From NCBI GenBank assembly GCA_037355855.1, contig CM074767.1:372001-436000 (forward strand): a DNA stretch of 64,000 nt. Reading direction: 5' to 3'. Each line of letters begins with the position of its first letter. Position 1 is the stretch's first letter. Under the pieces are notes generated by a model. The model had not been told where the DNA came from. It did not search any database and was given only the letters and a program-made list of their open reading frames with translations. Shown piece after piece: positions 20,758 through 31,767 of this stretch. The DNA comes from Pseudo-nitzschia pungens. Taxonomy: Eukaryota > Bacillariophyta > Bacillariophyceae > Bacillariales > Bacillariaceae. Both the position numbers and the translations under genes were made by a program.

Positions 20758-20869
20758 GCAGCGCTCGAAATGCTCTTAGTTCGGACGGAGGCTTCGTTGC
20801 AGCGCTCGAAATGCTTTTAGTTCGGACGGAGGCTTCGTTGCAGCGCTCGAAACGCTCGTAGTTCGGACA
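20758..20869. repeat. 41-bp tandem repeat, 2.7 copies
   Basis: Unit GCAGCGCTCGAAATGCTCTT plus 21 further bases repeats at 20758, 20799 and 20840. The last copy is truncated after TTCGGACA. The copies differ by only a few bases. It is not part of a recognisable gene. Confidence 0.85.
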
Positions 20870-22176
20870 ACAACAGACGCGAAGCAACGGCAACACGTCA
20901 AACAGCAGCGCTGCAGGATCGAATGGGAACTTGGGGTATCAATGTTGAACAGAACAGCAACAGAGCGCACAGCTTCTAGATACTCCGCAGCAAGAAGAAC
21001 AGCAATGCAATCGCAACACGTTAGAAACGGCGGTTACAATAGGAAGAAACAGACGCGAAGCAACAGCAACACATCAAACAGCAGACGTGGCAGCCGCAGC
21101 AGCAGACACAGCAGGAGAAGCAGTCGCAGACGCAGCCGCCGCCGCAGCAGCAGCAGCAGCAACGACACCTTACAGGACTTACACTAGCAGAGTAGCAGCA
21201 GAAGTCTTCCCCACCATGGTCAAAACAAAAAAAGTAGCAGCGTGTGAGAAAATAGGAAGCAGCATTTGCAGACACAGACGCAGCAGCCACCACAGCGGCA
21301 CAACAGCAGCCGCAACCGCAGCAACAGAACCCGCAGCCGCAACAGCAGCGGCAACAGCGACAACATAGGCAACAGCGCAGCAGCAACAGTCGCAACAGTC
21401 GCAACAGTGGCAACAGTGGCAACAGCGGCAACAGCGGCAACAGCGGCAACAGTCGCAACAGTCGCAAGAACAGTTTCAACAGCAGCAGCAGATGCAGCAG
21501 CGGCAACAACAACAGCAACGCGTTGAGCAACAGACGCGACAGCAGCAACGACAGCAACGACAGCAACAACAGCAACAACAGCAACAACAGCAACAGCGTC
21601 GCGTTAGAGGACTTACAGGCACAGGGGAACTGGGCTTTAACCATGGTCGGCAGCAAATTTGCTTTTGAAACTGATCAGTTTCGAAATTATGAGCGATCGG
21701 TGGTGGGATCCAAAAAAAACAAGCTCACACTATAACACCGTGTAAAGATGTAGGCCTCAGTACTAATTCTACTGAGATCTTCAGTCCCACCTACAAAATG
21801 CGCAAGTCTGTTGGATCTCTGTTAATGCGTGCATGCGCACGACTCGTTTGCTCAAAGCACGGAGTTGTGTATGAAAATCGTCCCCTCATTTCTCTCCTAC
21901 ACAACACTGTGTACTGCTCATCTACAGAGTCCCACAACAAAAAACAAACTTATTACTTCAGTAACATTCTCCAGTTTTCGTGTACGAATACCTAAAAGTG
22001 CAGTACAAGTTTTTGCGTACCGGGATCGAAGTTTTCGTGTACCGGTATCGAAAACACCCTGCAGCAGCAACAAGCAGCAAGCAACGCTCGCTGGCAACAG
22101 TCCCCTCCATTGTGCTGCTCACCTCGAAACTTCGGATTACGCAACTAATATACCTAGCCTCCTTAACCTCCTCCTT
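20870..22176. repeat. CAR/CAACAG triplet-rich tract and flanks
   Basis: From about 21050 to 21600 nearly every triplet is CAA, CAG, CGG, AGC or a close variant, with 9-bp sub-units CAACAGCGG, CAACAGTCG and CAACAGTGG (21380-21470). All frames are open, giving Ala/Thr, Ser/Asn or Leu/Cys-rich strings, and none is bounded by protein-like sequence. The flank 21600-22176 carries two copies of GTTTTCGTGTAC (about 21977 and 22032) and no gene. Confidence 0.65.
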
Positions 22177-22291
22177 GTGGTCACCAGAAGAAACAGCAGC
22201 AGCAGCAACATCCCCGGCTCTTTTCCCTCGGCGGCGCCTCGGAAAAAGAGCAGGGGATGTTGCCGCTGCTGCTGTTTCTTTTGGTGACCAC
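22177..22291. repeat. Long palindrome 1 of an adjacent pair
   Basis: The left arm starts GTGGTCACCAGAAGAAACAG and the right arm ends with its near-perfect complement CTTTTGGTGACCAC. The arms are about 50 bp, with the loop around GGCGGCGCC. Another long palindrome begins 11 bp further on. Confidence 0.85.
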
Positions 22292-22302
22292 TCGGAGTCG
22301 GA

Positions 22303-22395
22303 TTGGTTGACACGTGTCCACCGTAAGTATTGAAATATTCCTCGGCGCGCGCGCCTCGGAATATTCAACACTTACGGTGGACACGTGTCAACCAA
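22303..22395. repeat. Long palindrome 2 of an adjacent pair
   Basis: The arms are TTGGTTGACACGTGTCCACC onward and its complement ending GTCAACCAA, with a GCGCGCGC centre. Arm length is about 43 bp with a slight mismatch near the AAATATTCC part. Each arm contains the sub-palindrome GACACGTGTC. Confidence 0.85.
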
Positions 22396-22682
22396 AACAG
22401 GAGGTCGGTATATTACTTACAGTATTGAGTATGGAAGAAAACAGTATGTCAATACTGTTTTCATGCTTGCAACAAGAAATTTCAGATTGCGATACTTATC
22501 TATTCCGTGGCGCCAATCAATCTTCGCAATGAAGTATGCTAAAGCAAAATTTTATTGATTATGAGTAAGGGTCAGAACATTAATTGCTTCGTATTTCTTG
22601 TTGATATTCATTGATATATTGCAAAATTTCATTGTTTTTCCTTACTGTTACAGAAGTCGATACGAAAACAATAGAACTTACA
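22396..22682. other. Short AT-rich spacer
   Basis: AT-rich DNA between palindrome 2 and the inverted-repeat element. It contains a local inverted pair around CAGTATTGAG and GTCAATACTG (22420-22460). No gene is seen. Confidence 0.4.
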
Positions 22683-23735
22683 GGGCCCTCCGGAACTGAA
22701 AAAAAATCGCGCGTACCGCACTTTGTGTCGAGTCCCGTTAAAAAAAATCAATTTTTACAACAGTGCGGTTCCCTAGGGGGAAAATATTTTTTTAAGGGGT
22801 AAAAAACGTGGGTTTTTTTTCACCATCAATAACCCACGAGTTGCAACGTGGGTTTTTTTTCACCGTGAAAAACCCACTTGAACCCACGTGACTCCACGAA
22901 CCCACGAATGGAATAATTGTGGGTTCATATGAACCCACGTTAACCCACGTTAACCCACAAAAATAACCCATGAAAACCCACAAAAACCCACAAAAACCCA
23001 CGAAAACCCACAAAAACCCACGAAATAACCCATGATAACCCACGACTTTTTTCCGTGAACCCACGAACCACGAGCGAGCGAGTTAGCGAGCGCGCGCATC
23101 GATTCAAATACAGGTGTCAGTAAAAGGTATGGTCAGTACGTAGAATTAAGTACTGGACCTACACACCCTGACCCTTTACCGACATACGAATCAGCGATAT
23201 GGAACAATTATTTCGGCATTCTACAAGGAGCTATGTACGATGTTGAGTACTGGCATGAATCACGGGGACTATGAAGATATTTCACCTCGATACTATTATG
23301 CTACTTACCGTCGGGGTATTTTGTGTACAATACGTACTATAACCAGATACCCAGCCCCTGCAGTAATCCAAGATACCAAGTTTCACCGAAAGTTGACCCA
23401 CAATCGGTTCGTGGGTTCACGAAAAAAGTCGTGGGTTATCGTGGGTTATTTCGTGGGTTTTTGTGGGTTTTCGTGGGTTTTAGTGGGTTTTCATGGGTTA
23501 TTTTTGTGGGTTCACGTGGGTTAACATGGGTTAACGTGGTTTCATTCGTGGGTTCTTTTTCACCGTGAATAACCCACGAATGCAACGTGGGTTTTTTTTC
23601 ACCGTGAAAAACCCACGTATTTTAGGGGGAGGAAAAAATAAAGGGGAGAATGAATGTAAGTTCACGCAAAACAAATCAGTCCCGAGTTGACACAAAATTG
23701 CATGCGCGCGCAAATTATTTAGTTCCGGAGGGCCC
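22683..23735. mobile_element. 1.05-kb non-autonomous element with long inverted termini
   Basis: The outer 15 bp are exact inverted repeats: GGGCCCTCCGGAACT at 22683-22697 and its complement at 23721-23735. Inside each end lies a degenerate inverted copy of about 350 bp, including a TTTGTGTCRA segment and a block built from CGTGGGTTT/AACCCACG words (22802-23060 and 23396-23617). The core (23070-23390) is unique, with no transposase-like frame. This is the structure of a foldback or long-TIR MITE. No target-site duplication is evident: flanks are ACTTACA on the left and AGGTAAA on the right. Confidence 0.75.
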
Positions 23736-24344
23736 AGGTAAAAGAATGTTTTGGCGAAGAACGAATGGACTGTAATTTACTTTTAGCAACACTTCGGTTG
23801 TCCCAAACTTCCTCCTCCACAAAATCCGGAAAAAGAATTTCATGCTTCGTATTATCAATTACGAAGTATTTTTGAAAACGACTAACTAAGCCTTACGGTA
23901 TGATAGTTTGTTGTGCATTTGTACGTACGTACATGGTCAAACCCTGAAATAATGGTACCGTTCATGCTTCAAACCGGCGAAGGGAACAGTAAGTTACGGT
24001 AATCTTACCAGAAGTGGTTTCGGGAAGCAAAGGCTGTGGTACATGTCACGATGCATTTTGGATAAGGATACCTCCTGCACTTTTGCGGAGATTCTTCGTT
24101 AAAATGGATTTCTTATTATTCGTTAACGAGATTCAATCCACGAGAGGAATTAATGTTCTATTGTTTTATGAATTCCACCGATACCGCTTGGTTTTGCTTG
24201 TGAATCTGACCAAAAAGAAAATGGATGCAAATAGGCGGGAATGCATGGCCACGGCTTTTGGCTTGCATGAGGAGAATTCTTAGCTTGCACGTGTCTTCTT
24301 TCCAGTGACATAGTCATCGTAACCCAGGCCAATGGCCAATCCCT
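23736..24344. other. Spacer without a recognised gene
   Basis: AT-rich. A frame at 24014-24283 is not protein-like. The right end is the 3' flank of the minus-strand gene at 24345. Confidence 0.45.
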
Positions 24345-25343
24345 TCACTCGTTTCTAACAGGGGTAGTCGCGGGTGAATGCTCTTGTATGGGGTTACCGT
24401 TCTCTTTCAGGTCCTTCGAATCATTCTTGATTTCGATGTTTCGCCAGTAGTCTGCCGCCATCTCCCAAAGGAGCTCCTGCTCCCGTTCCTTCGAGACTCC
24501 CTTGCGCAACCTGCGGATGCGCCGGGTGCAGAATTCCAGAACAGCTTGAATGTCGTGGACGGCCGTATCCGCCAAGGCAGTGCTGCTTTGACGCTGCTGG
24601 CGGAGTTTTGCCAGCTGGCGGTTGGCTGCCGCAATCTCGTTCTTGGAACAATTGGTGTGCTCCAGCAAAATCTTTTCTCTGACGTTTCCGGGAACGGGTT
24701 GGATCTTGAGCCAGCTTGCGCTTAGCTGGTTGATTTGCTCCTCTGTTAGCATATCTCTCTTGGCCGGATCGAGCTTGGTACCGTCTCGGAAAAAGAAGTG
24801 TCCGGTGCTTGCCTGCCGCTGGTGCTTTCGACTGCTGTTGGCCCTGATCTGCTTCTCTGCCTTCTCCCTGAGTTTCATTATATTTAGCAATCGTTTGCGG
24901 CGCTTTTCGATCGCCATGTGTTCGAATTCGTCCAAAGGAATCACGGTAGAGTCCTCCGAGTCCCCTTCTTGGGTATCGTTGTCGCTGCTCTGGGTGGTGG
25001 CATTGTCGCTGCTTCGGGTCCCGGGGAAGCTGCTTCGCTTGACAATATAGTAGTCCCAGTCTAACCCTAGTGGACATCCTCCCCTCGCTGAAGGGTTGTC
25101 CCCCAACGATCGAGCATACTCCCGTATTTCAACGCCACGAAACTGTACCTTGCTCTTGCGCTCAGAGCTTTCGTCGACGATTAGCCCACTGGTATCTTCG
25201 ATAGGCTGGGTCTCTTCGCTCTCGAAGTGCTCTTCCCCCTTTTCTGCCAGTTCTATTATTTTTTGAATTTGTGGGGTCATTCTGTTGGTTGCTTCCATCA
25301 ATCTCAAAGAGTGGAACAGGTTGCGTTGTCGGCTGCAAACCAC
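24345..25343 (-). CDS. Diatom-type hypothetical protein with REYxRxxGDNP motif
   Basis: A 332-residue frame. The only hallmark is VQFRGVEIREYARSLGDNP followed by GGCPLGLDWDY, near residues 70-100. I recall this short motif (VxFxxVExREYxRxxGDNP, then GPPLxLxW) as frequent in diatom proteins of unknown function. The rest is charged and helical: an acidic Ser/Asp linker, a KRRKRLLNIMKLREKAEKQ coiled stretch, and a C-terminal part with RRIRRLRKGVSKEREQELLW. No membrane segment or signal peptide is seen. Alternative starts are Met17 and Met22. The motif suggests a real gene; its function is unknown. Confidence 0.7.
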   Translation of the reverse strand: MVCSRQRNLFHSLRLMEATNRMTPQIQKIIELAEKGEEHFESEETQPIEDTSGLIVDESSERKSKVQFRGVEIREYARSLGDNPSARGGCPLGLDWDYYIVKRSSFPGTRSSDNATTQSSDNDTQEGDSEDSTVIPLDEFEHMAIEKRRKRLLNIMKLREKAEKQIRANSSRKHQRQASTGHFFFRDGTKLDPAKRDMLTEEQINQLSASWLKIQPVPGNVREKILLEHTNCSKNEIAAANRQLAKLRQQRQSSTALADTAVHDIQAVLEFCTRRIRRLRKGVSKEREQELLWEMAADYWRNIEIKNDSKDLKENGNPIQEHSPATTPVRNE

Positions 25344-27879
25344 CTACCACCTCCTGTATTTCGCAAAACTCTATGGTATGCAACACCAATACCGTAATGA
25401 CAAAATGTATTGGGTGCTAATCACACCAACAAAAGAACATGGGCGCAGGTTTGTGAGAGATGAGAGAACATGAATTTTCGTTCCAATTTACAATTGGCAC
25501 TATGGTTTGGAGTTCTGTCGCTTTTGAAGAATTTTTGTTCCATACCATGGAGAGCGTTCAGAGCAATAATTGTGTTTCCAATAAGTGTTAAAAAGGGAAT
25601 GGTGTCAGAAACACTCGCAGTGCATAAGTTCACTGATGGAATGATCGTAAACAGGTTCTCGTCTCCCCACTTTGTGAGCAGAGAACATGTACGTAACAAT
25701 GTAACATATAAAATACATCTAACGTGTCCTTCCGGAAGAATCGTTGACACGTTGTACGGCAGCGATATTGCTCGACATTTTGGAAAATGTCAATACCAAT
25801 GGGGACTTTGAGGAAATGAGTATTCTGCAGTCACTCCAATTCTCTCGGAGAAAGCACATAAAAGAAGGTAGAGAGATCAATATTAGTGCTGCAAACTACT
25901 TGTTTACTATATTCCTGGAAACCCCAACCACGGAATAAGAATGCTTCGAATTTTTTTCTCGGCGATTCATTCCACCTCGATGTCACACGTAGTTCGTCAA
26001 GTTGGGTCATGCAAATTTATTTGTATTCGTTCTTATTGATTTTTCTATGCCACAGTTTCTGCAAGTTCCGCGACGGGTATGAAAAATGGGACCCCTAAAT
26101 ACCAATTTAAAATTACGAACTTACGTTCTCGAGAGGAACGTACAAACTCTTAAATCGGATGCTTATACATTTCAAGTACTGTTAAGTATTGTATTTAACA
26201 TTCATATAGTGTTCCCATGTTGTAGGGTAAGGAAGAACAGATCCATCCATTGTTTTATCAAACATGTTCGTTCTCCAATCGCTACTACATTACGGGTAAG
26301 GACAGTGCCGTAAAGTACAGAGCGCTTGTTCAAACCAAAGAATTCATGATCGCGCATGCCTACAATCCTCCCTCTCTTCGTCTCAACCGGTACGTACGAT
26401 GAGGACAAAAGTTATGTTGCTGATGTTTGACGCACACAAGAAACAAACGCGAAGAACTGTTATTGATACGCTACGAATGCGGTTGTGAGAAATAATAATA
26501 GAATAGTACAAGTATTGTTGTGCTTGTTATCCGAGTATTGTACTTGTGCAGTAAGGTTTACTAGTAACAATTAGCATCATTGTGCTGGCTGCTGTAAGAA
26601 TCCATGACACCATGTGCGAGGAGGAGGAGTCAGAGGAGCTCCTGCTACCATTTGCACTCACGACGGTGACTTGAAGAACACGGACATTCGTCTTGCACAA
26701 CGCATCCTAATGATTGTTACGGTACTAGTAACCTTACGGAACGCTTCGCTTGCTTCGGGTGCGGTGTTGACATACTAAGGTCTTATGATGAATATTGCTG
26801 TGCCGTAGTATACTGCTGGTAAGTTACCGATCGATTGGTCGAGGGAACGCAGTGGAAGACGTACATGTTGACTTTCTACGTTACGAGTAACTTTACGAGT
26901 AACCTTACTACTTGTGCTTCTTGGTAGTAAGGTAACTACGGGTAACCTTACTTCTTGTGGTACGGGTAATCCAATCAATCAAAATGGAGAACATGACATC
27001 ACCATCACGACACGAACGACACGTCGCCATAAGATCTTACGTACAAAACCGGTACAGTAAGTAACCTTAACTTAACCTTACTTAGTAAACCTTAGTTGTG
27101 ATTGTGATTGATTCCCAGATCTTCGGTTCCAGGCAGTCTTGTTGAGAATGAACGAACGAATGAATCATTATCCGTACCGTACGGTAAGTCAACTGTTCCT
27201 CTTCCAAATTTAGAAAAAAAATACGAATGATACGAAATTGATACTTCGTATTCTTCCTCGTACGAGTAAGTTACGAGTAAGATTAACCTTACTGTAATTA
27301 GTAACTTACTTGTGATCCTAAGTTACTCGTGCTCGTAGTCGTCTTCTCCCAAATGCGAAACCAAAAGGAATAGAGGCATCATCATCTCATCAATCATCCA
27401 CTCTCCAGCAACTGTTCTGCTTCTGTCAATCAATCAATCCATCCATCCATCCATCAACGATTGATTGATTGATTCATTCATTCATTCAATCGTACGATAC
27501 ATTTTTTTGTATTTTGTTTGTAGATTGGAACAAAAACGACCCAAAAGAACACTACGGTAACCTTACGGTACGCTTCCCGAGACGAGACAAGGAATCCAAC
27601 GGAACGGAACGGAACGAACGAAACGGAACAATAGCAAAGACTTTGTGCGACCATACGGCACGCAACAGGTAATATCCCACAAAAGACTTCGTTTCGAACG
27701 ACAAAGCGACATTTGCGGAGACAATCAATACGAAGCATCACAGTAAAATTAGCGCGTACCCCAAAGAGCATCCGTGGCCAACCGAGCAAATACGATACTT
27801 GGATCCAACACATCCAATCCAAACCAAACCAAACCAAACCAATCCAATCCAAACAAACGTAATCAAAAACGTCACCATC
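25344..27879. other. AT-rich spacer dense in GTAAGGTTAC-type words
   Basis: There is no convincing gene. A 113-residue frame at 25470-25811 has no recognisable feature. The interval 26540-27320 is especially dense in the recurrent GTAACCTTAC / GTAAGGTTA words (for example near 26725, 26890, 26925, 26950, 27060 and 27290). A pentamer run of CCAAA and CCAAT (27785-27855) forms the leader immediately before the next gene's ATG. Confidence 0.55.
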
Positions 27880-30800
27880 ATGCAGCGGCTCTCGAGAACA
27901 GCCTCCCGAGCGGTTGCGCAACGCAACCGGGTTTTGGTTTCTCCCCTGTCCACTCTCCAAGAATCGCTCCGAATCGCTTCGCGTGAGACGTTGTCATCAC
28001 CATTGTCATTGCCATTTCCATTTCCATTTTCATTGTCATTGTCATTGTCATCATCTTCTTCGCCGAACGCCCCGAGACTGTATTCCACCACGGCAATCAC
28101 ACGCACCATTGCTAGCGCTGCTGCTGCCGCTGCCGCTGGTTCGAGTGACAACGATGACGATGATAACAATGACGGAGACGACGCTCCCCTGTTTCGCAAG
28201 GTCCTGATCGCCAACCGCGGCGAGATTGCCATTCGCGTCGCCCGGACCTGCCGCCGCCTGGGCATTTCCACCGTCGCCGTCTACGCCACCAACGACGCCC
28301 ACTCCCCCCACGTTTCCGAGTGCGACGAGGCCTTCTGCCTGGGTCCGTCCTACCTCGATCCCCCTTCCATTCTCCGGGCCCTCGAGGCCACCCGGGCGGA
28401 CGCCCTCCACCCCGGCTACGGCTTTCTGAGCGAGAACGCGGGCTTTGCGAGGGCCGTGGTGGAGGAAGCGGGGGTGGCCTGGCTGGGACCGCCGCCGAAG
28501 GCGATCGTCGACATGGGCTGCAAGCTCCGCAGCAAGGAGATTGCGAGGGATGCGGGCGTGGCGATCATTCCCGGTGGGGACGACGATCTGGACTCGCTCG
28601 AAGACGCCCTGGAATTGCTCAACAAGAAGGAGGAGGAGGAGGAAGACGACAACGGCAACGGCAACGGCAACGGAACCCAAAACCAAAACAAGCTGAGGTA
28701 TCCGGTCTTGCTCAAGGCGGCCGCGGGGGGTGGCGGCAAGGGCATGCGCATCTGCTACAACGATCGAGAACTGGCAGAGGGATACCCGCTCGCCAAGAGC
28801 GAGGGCCTCAAGTTTTTTGCCGACGACCGGTTGCTCCTGGAACAATATCTGGAGGATCCCCACCACATCGAGTTTCAGGTCGTCTGCAGCAAGCGGCGCG
28901 ATGGCAACGACGGTGGCAACGAAAACGAGTTGGTCGACGTGGCGATTTTTGTCGAGCGCGAGTGCTCGGTACAGCGCCGGAACCAAAAGGTGGTGGAGGA
29001 ATCTCCGTCGTGCCTCCTGACCGAGGACACGCGCCGCCGCATGATGGAGCAGACGGCGTTGCTCTGCCAGAGCGTGGGCTACGAGGGGGCCGGGACCGTC
29101 GAGTGGCTCGTCACGAGCAGCGGCAAGGGTGAGGAAAATGGCGAGGACGAGGATTCCGAACAACGGCAATCCTTTTACTTTTTGGAAATGAACACCCGAT
29201 TGCAGGTCGAGCACCCCATCACCGAGGCGGTGGCCAACAACACCGATCTGGTCGCCGCCATGCTACGGGTGGGAGCCGGCAAGGGGCTCCCTCCGGACTG
29301 GTACGAGAAAGCCGAGGTGGTGCCCATGCCCACCGCACGCAACACAAACGACAGCAACAACAACAATACTAGTGGTGGTGGTGGTAGTAGTGGCGGGCAA
29401 CATGCTCGTCATGCCGTGGAACGGACACGCCATCGAGGGACGCATCTACGCCGAGGATCCGTTGCGGGGATACCTGCCGTCGACGGGACCGCTGGTGCCC
29501 TACAAGGAACCCTCGCACGCCGTTGCGGTCAGCGACGGGAGCGGTCCGGAATCATCATCGACATCGACATCGTCAATATCAATGTCGTCATCCTCGTCGT
29601 ACCTGAGACTGGATTCGGGAGTGGCGGAGGGACACGTTGGTGCGTTTTTGGTTCGTTGGGTTGCGTTGGGTTGGGTTGGGTTGCGGTTTTGGTTCGTTGC
29701 GCAAAGCGAGCTCTGCTTGTTTCGTTTTCGTTTCGTTTGTGCATTCTGCGTGGACCTCATCGCGATGCCTTGCTTCCTTCTTTTTCTTTCTTCCTTTCTT
29801 TTCGGTGTGCTCTGTGGCCGGCTGATGGGCTGGATATTTCTTCCGCCCGGAAATCCGATGATTCCTGGTTGGATTTTGGTGGATGATCCATTTCGTTGCG
29901 TCTCGAATTTCACCACGGATGGATGGATTCATTCATCCATTCATTGATTGATGGATGGATTCACTCGTTCATTCCTTGGCAGTCACCCCCTTTTACGATC
30001 CGATGCTCTCCAAGATCATTTCGTACGCTCCCACCCGCGAGGAGGCCATCGATGTCCTCTGCGAGGGACTGGATTCCTACGTCATTGAGGGAGTCAACCA
30101 CAACGCCAGGCTGGTGCAGGCCGTTCTGAGGAATCCGGCGTTTCGGTCCGGAGACACGCCGACGTCCTTTCTCGACGTTCACATTCCCGACTTTGCAACC
30201 TACTCGGTGCGGGATGGCGATGGCAATGGCGATGGCAACGACGACGACGCACAACCCTCGCTGCTGACCGCGAAAGAGGAAGAAGAACTGGCCGTGGCGG
30301 TGGCGCTCATCTGGAAGGAACGGGAGAAACGCCTGGGACGGCCTCCCACGGGGGGCGGCGGAACATCGGTGGTGGTCCGGCCGGACGGAATGTTCGGAAC
30401 CGGCGATGCGATTTCCGTCGAACTGGACGGGGCCAACCGCGAAGCGACCGTCGCGAGGCTGGCGGCCGATGGCAGCGGCAATCGCCGCGGAACGAAACGG
30501 CTCGTGGCGCTGGGATCCGGCGGCGGTGGCGGAGAGTCCGCCGTCTCGCTCGATTTCGCCAACCATCTGGCCAGCGTCACGCTCGACGGCACCACGCGGA
30601 CCCTCCAGGTCCTCGGCGAGACGGTTTCCGGGAGCCTCTCGGTCCAGATGTGCGGCGCTCTGTACGAAGGGTGCCTCGTCCAGAGCCCGCGCGAACACGA
30701 GCTGGCGGGGCACATGCTCCCGCCCGTTCCGGAGGACACGAGCGACAGGGTCCTCTCCCCGATGCCGGGAACCCTCATCGGATTTTCCGAAAAGGTCTTC

Positions 30801-30992
30801 GAGGGGGCGATCGTCGAGGAGGGGCAGGAACTCTGCGTCGTGGAGGCCATGAAGATGCAGAACGTTTTGCGGGCACCGCGGGGGGGCACCATTGCGAGCC
30901 TGAGAGTAGAAAAGGGTGCGGCACTGGTGACGGACCAGGTCATTCTGGAATACGAGACGGAGGGTGGTGACGACGACAGCGTCGCGGCGTAG
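27880..30992 (+). CDS. PCCA: Propionyl-CoA carboxylase alpha chain (biotin carboxylase plus biotin carrier)
   Basis: The start is ATG 27880, opening a basic mitochondrial-type presequence (MQRLSRTASRAVAQRNR). The biotin carboxylase core is complete: RKVLIANRGEIAIRVARTCR, HPGYGFLSEN, AAAGGGGKGM (ATP Gly loop), EMNTRLQVEHP (active site) and GHAIEGRIYAEDP. The C-terminal half has the BT-type beta region and the biotin site EAMKMQN; Gln-Asn after Met favours propionyl-CoA over methylcrotonyl-CoA carboxylase. A GT-AG intron at 29640-29982 (343 nt) joins GHV to VTPFYDPMLSK. Between VPMPTARN and GHAIEG the frame shifts by one base near 29370-29392, inside AAC and GGT repeats, and no legal intron fixes it. 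There are acidic Asn/Gly insertions near residues 250-270. The enzyme carboxylates propionyl-CoA from Val, Ile and odd-chain fat in mitochondria. Confidence 0.88.
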
Positions 30993-31767
30993 CCGACCGG
31001 GACAGAACGAATACCGCGCACGGTGTTATGAGACGAGTGTGGCAGGGACGGATTGGGATACGATAGAATGAAACCAAAGGGAAGCTCGAAACGAGCCTTG
31101 CAAAGTGTTTTTCTTTTCCGTGTAAACCGATTTTTAACAACGAAAAAGCCCGGAACATCCCAGTGGATTAGCCCCAGCGCCGTAAGCAGTTTTTTTTTCC
31201 CTCTCTCTCTTCAATCATCGTTGATCGTTGCTGTTGTCATTGCCACCGACGATCAACTAAACGTCTGGGTTTTTATTTTTTTCGTGGATCATTTGCGATC
31301 CATTTTTCGACGCGCTTCGAGCTACGCATTCTGCGATGAGACGATTGATTCGTGGTGAAGGGGGAGCGGGATCCGTTCCTTGGAGAGTGATATCCTTCCC
31401 GGACAATCCGAGCCGATTTTCGAAAGAAAAGCAGGGAACCAAAGCCGTGGAAGACTCAGAATGCCGGAATCCCTTCTCCACTCGCCGTCCGGCATCCGCA
31501 AACGATTCCAATTCCCGTTCCGGAATTTTCGAAAAGAGTGACTTCGATCCGTGGGAGTGGAACACGCATTGTGAAACACTATCGACTGCTACGAATTCAT
31601 CGCATACATTTCACCACGATCCGATCCTAAACTGCACACTCATTTCCAGTCAATTCCATATGATGCTGGTATTGTATTCATTTCTTTGGGTCTTCGAGCC
31701 CAGACTCCGCCTATCTCGCTAGTAATTTTGCGCTGGCGGTAAAAAAGAGTTTGCTACGTGCAATTTA
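30993..31767. other. Spacer between convergent genes
   Basis: Contains the 3' ends of the carboxylase and the HA-repeat gene. It has a T-rich stretch near 31190-31290. No gene is seen. Confidence 0.5.

Noticed and set aside
21021..21656. Poly-Leu/Cys or poly-Ala/Thr/Ser open frames over the CAR tract
   Set aside because: All six frames are open because the DNA is a triplet repeat. No flanking protein-like sequence or splice structure is seen.
22802..23620. CRISPR-like regularly spaced GTGGGTT repeats
   Set aside because: Repeats are only 6-9 bp, spacing is irregular and not unique, they occur in opposite orientations at the two ends of an inverted-repeat element, and the genome is eukaryotic.
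25470..25811. A 113-residue plus-strand frame as a small gene
   Set aside because: AT-rich, no recognisable motif, no start context, and codon use unlike the real genes nearby. Kept out for lack of support.
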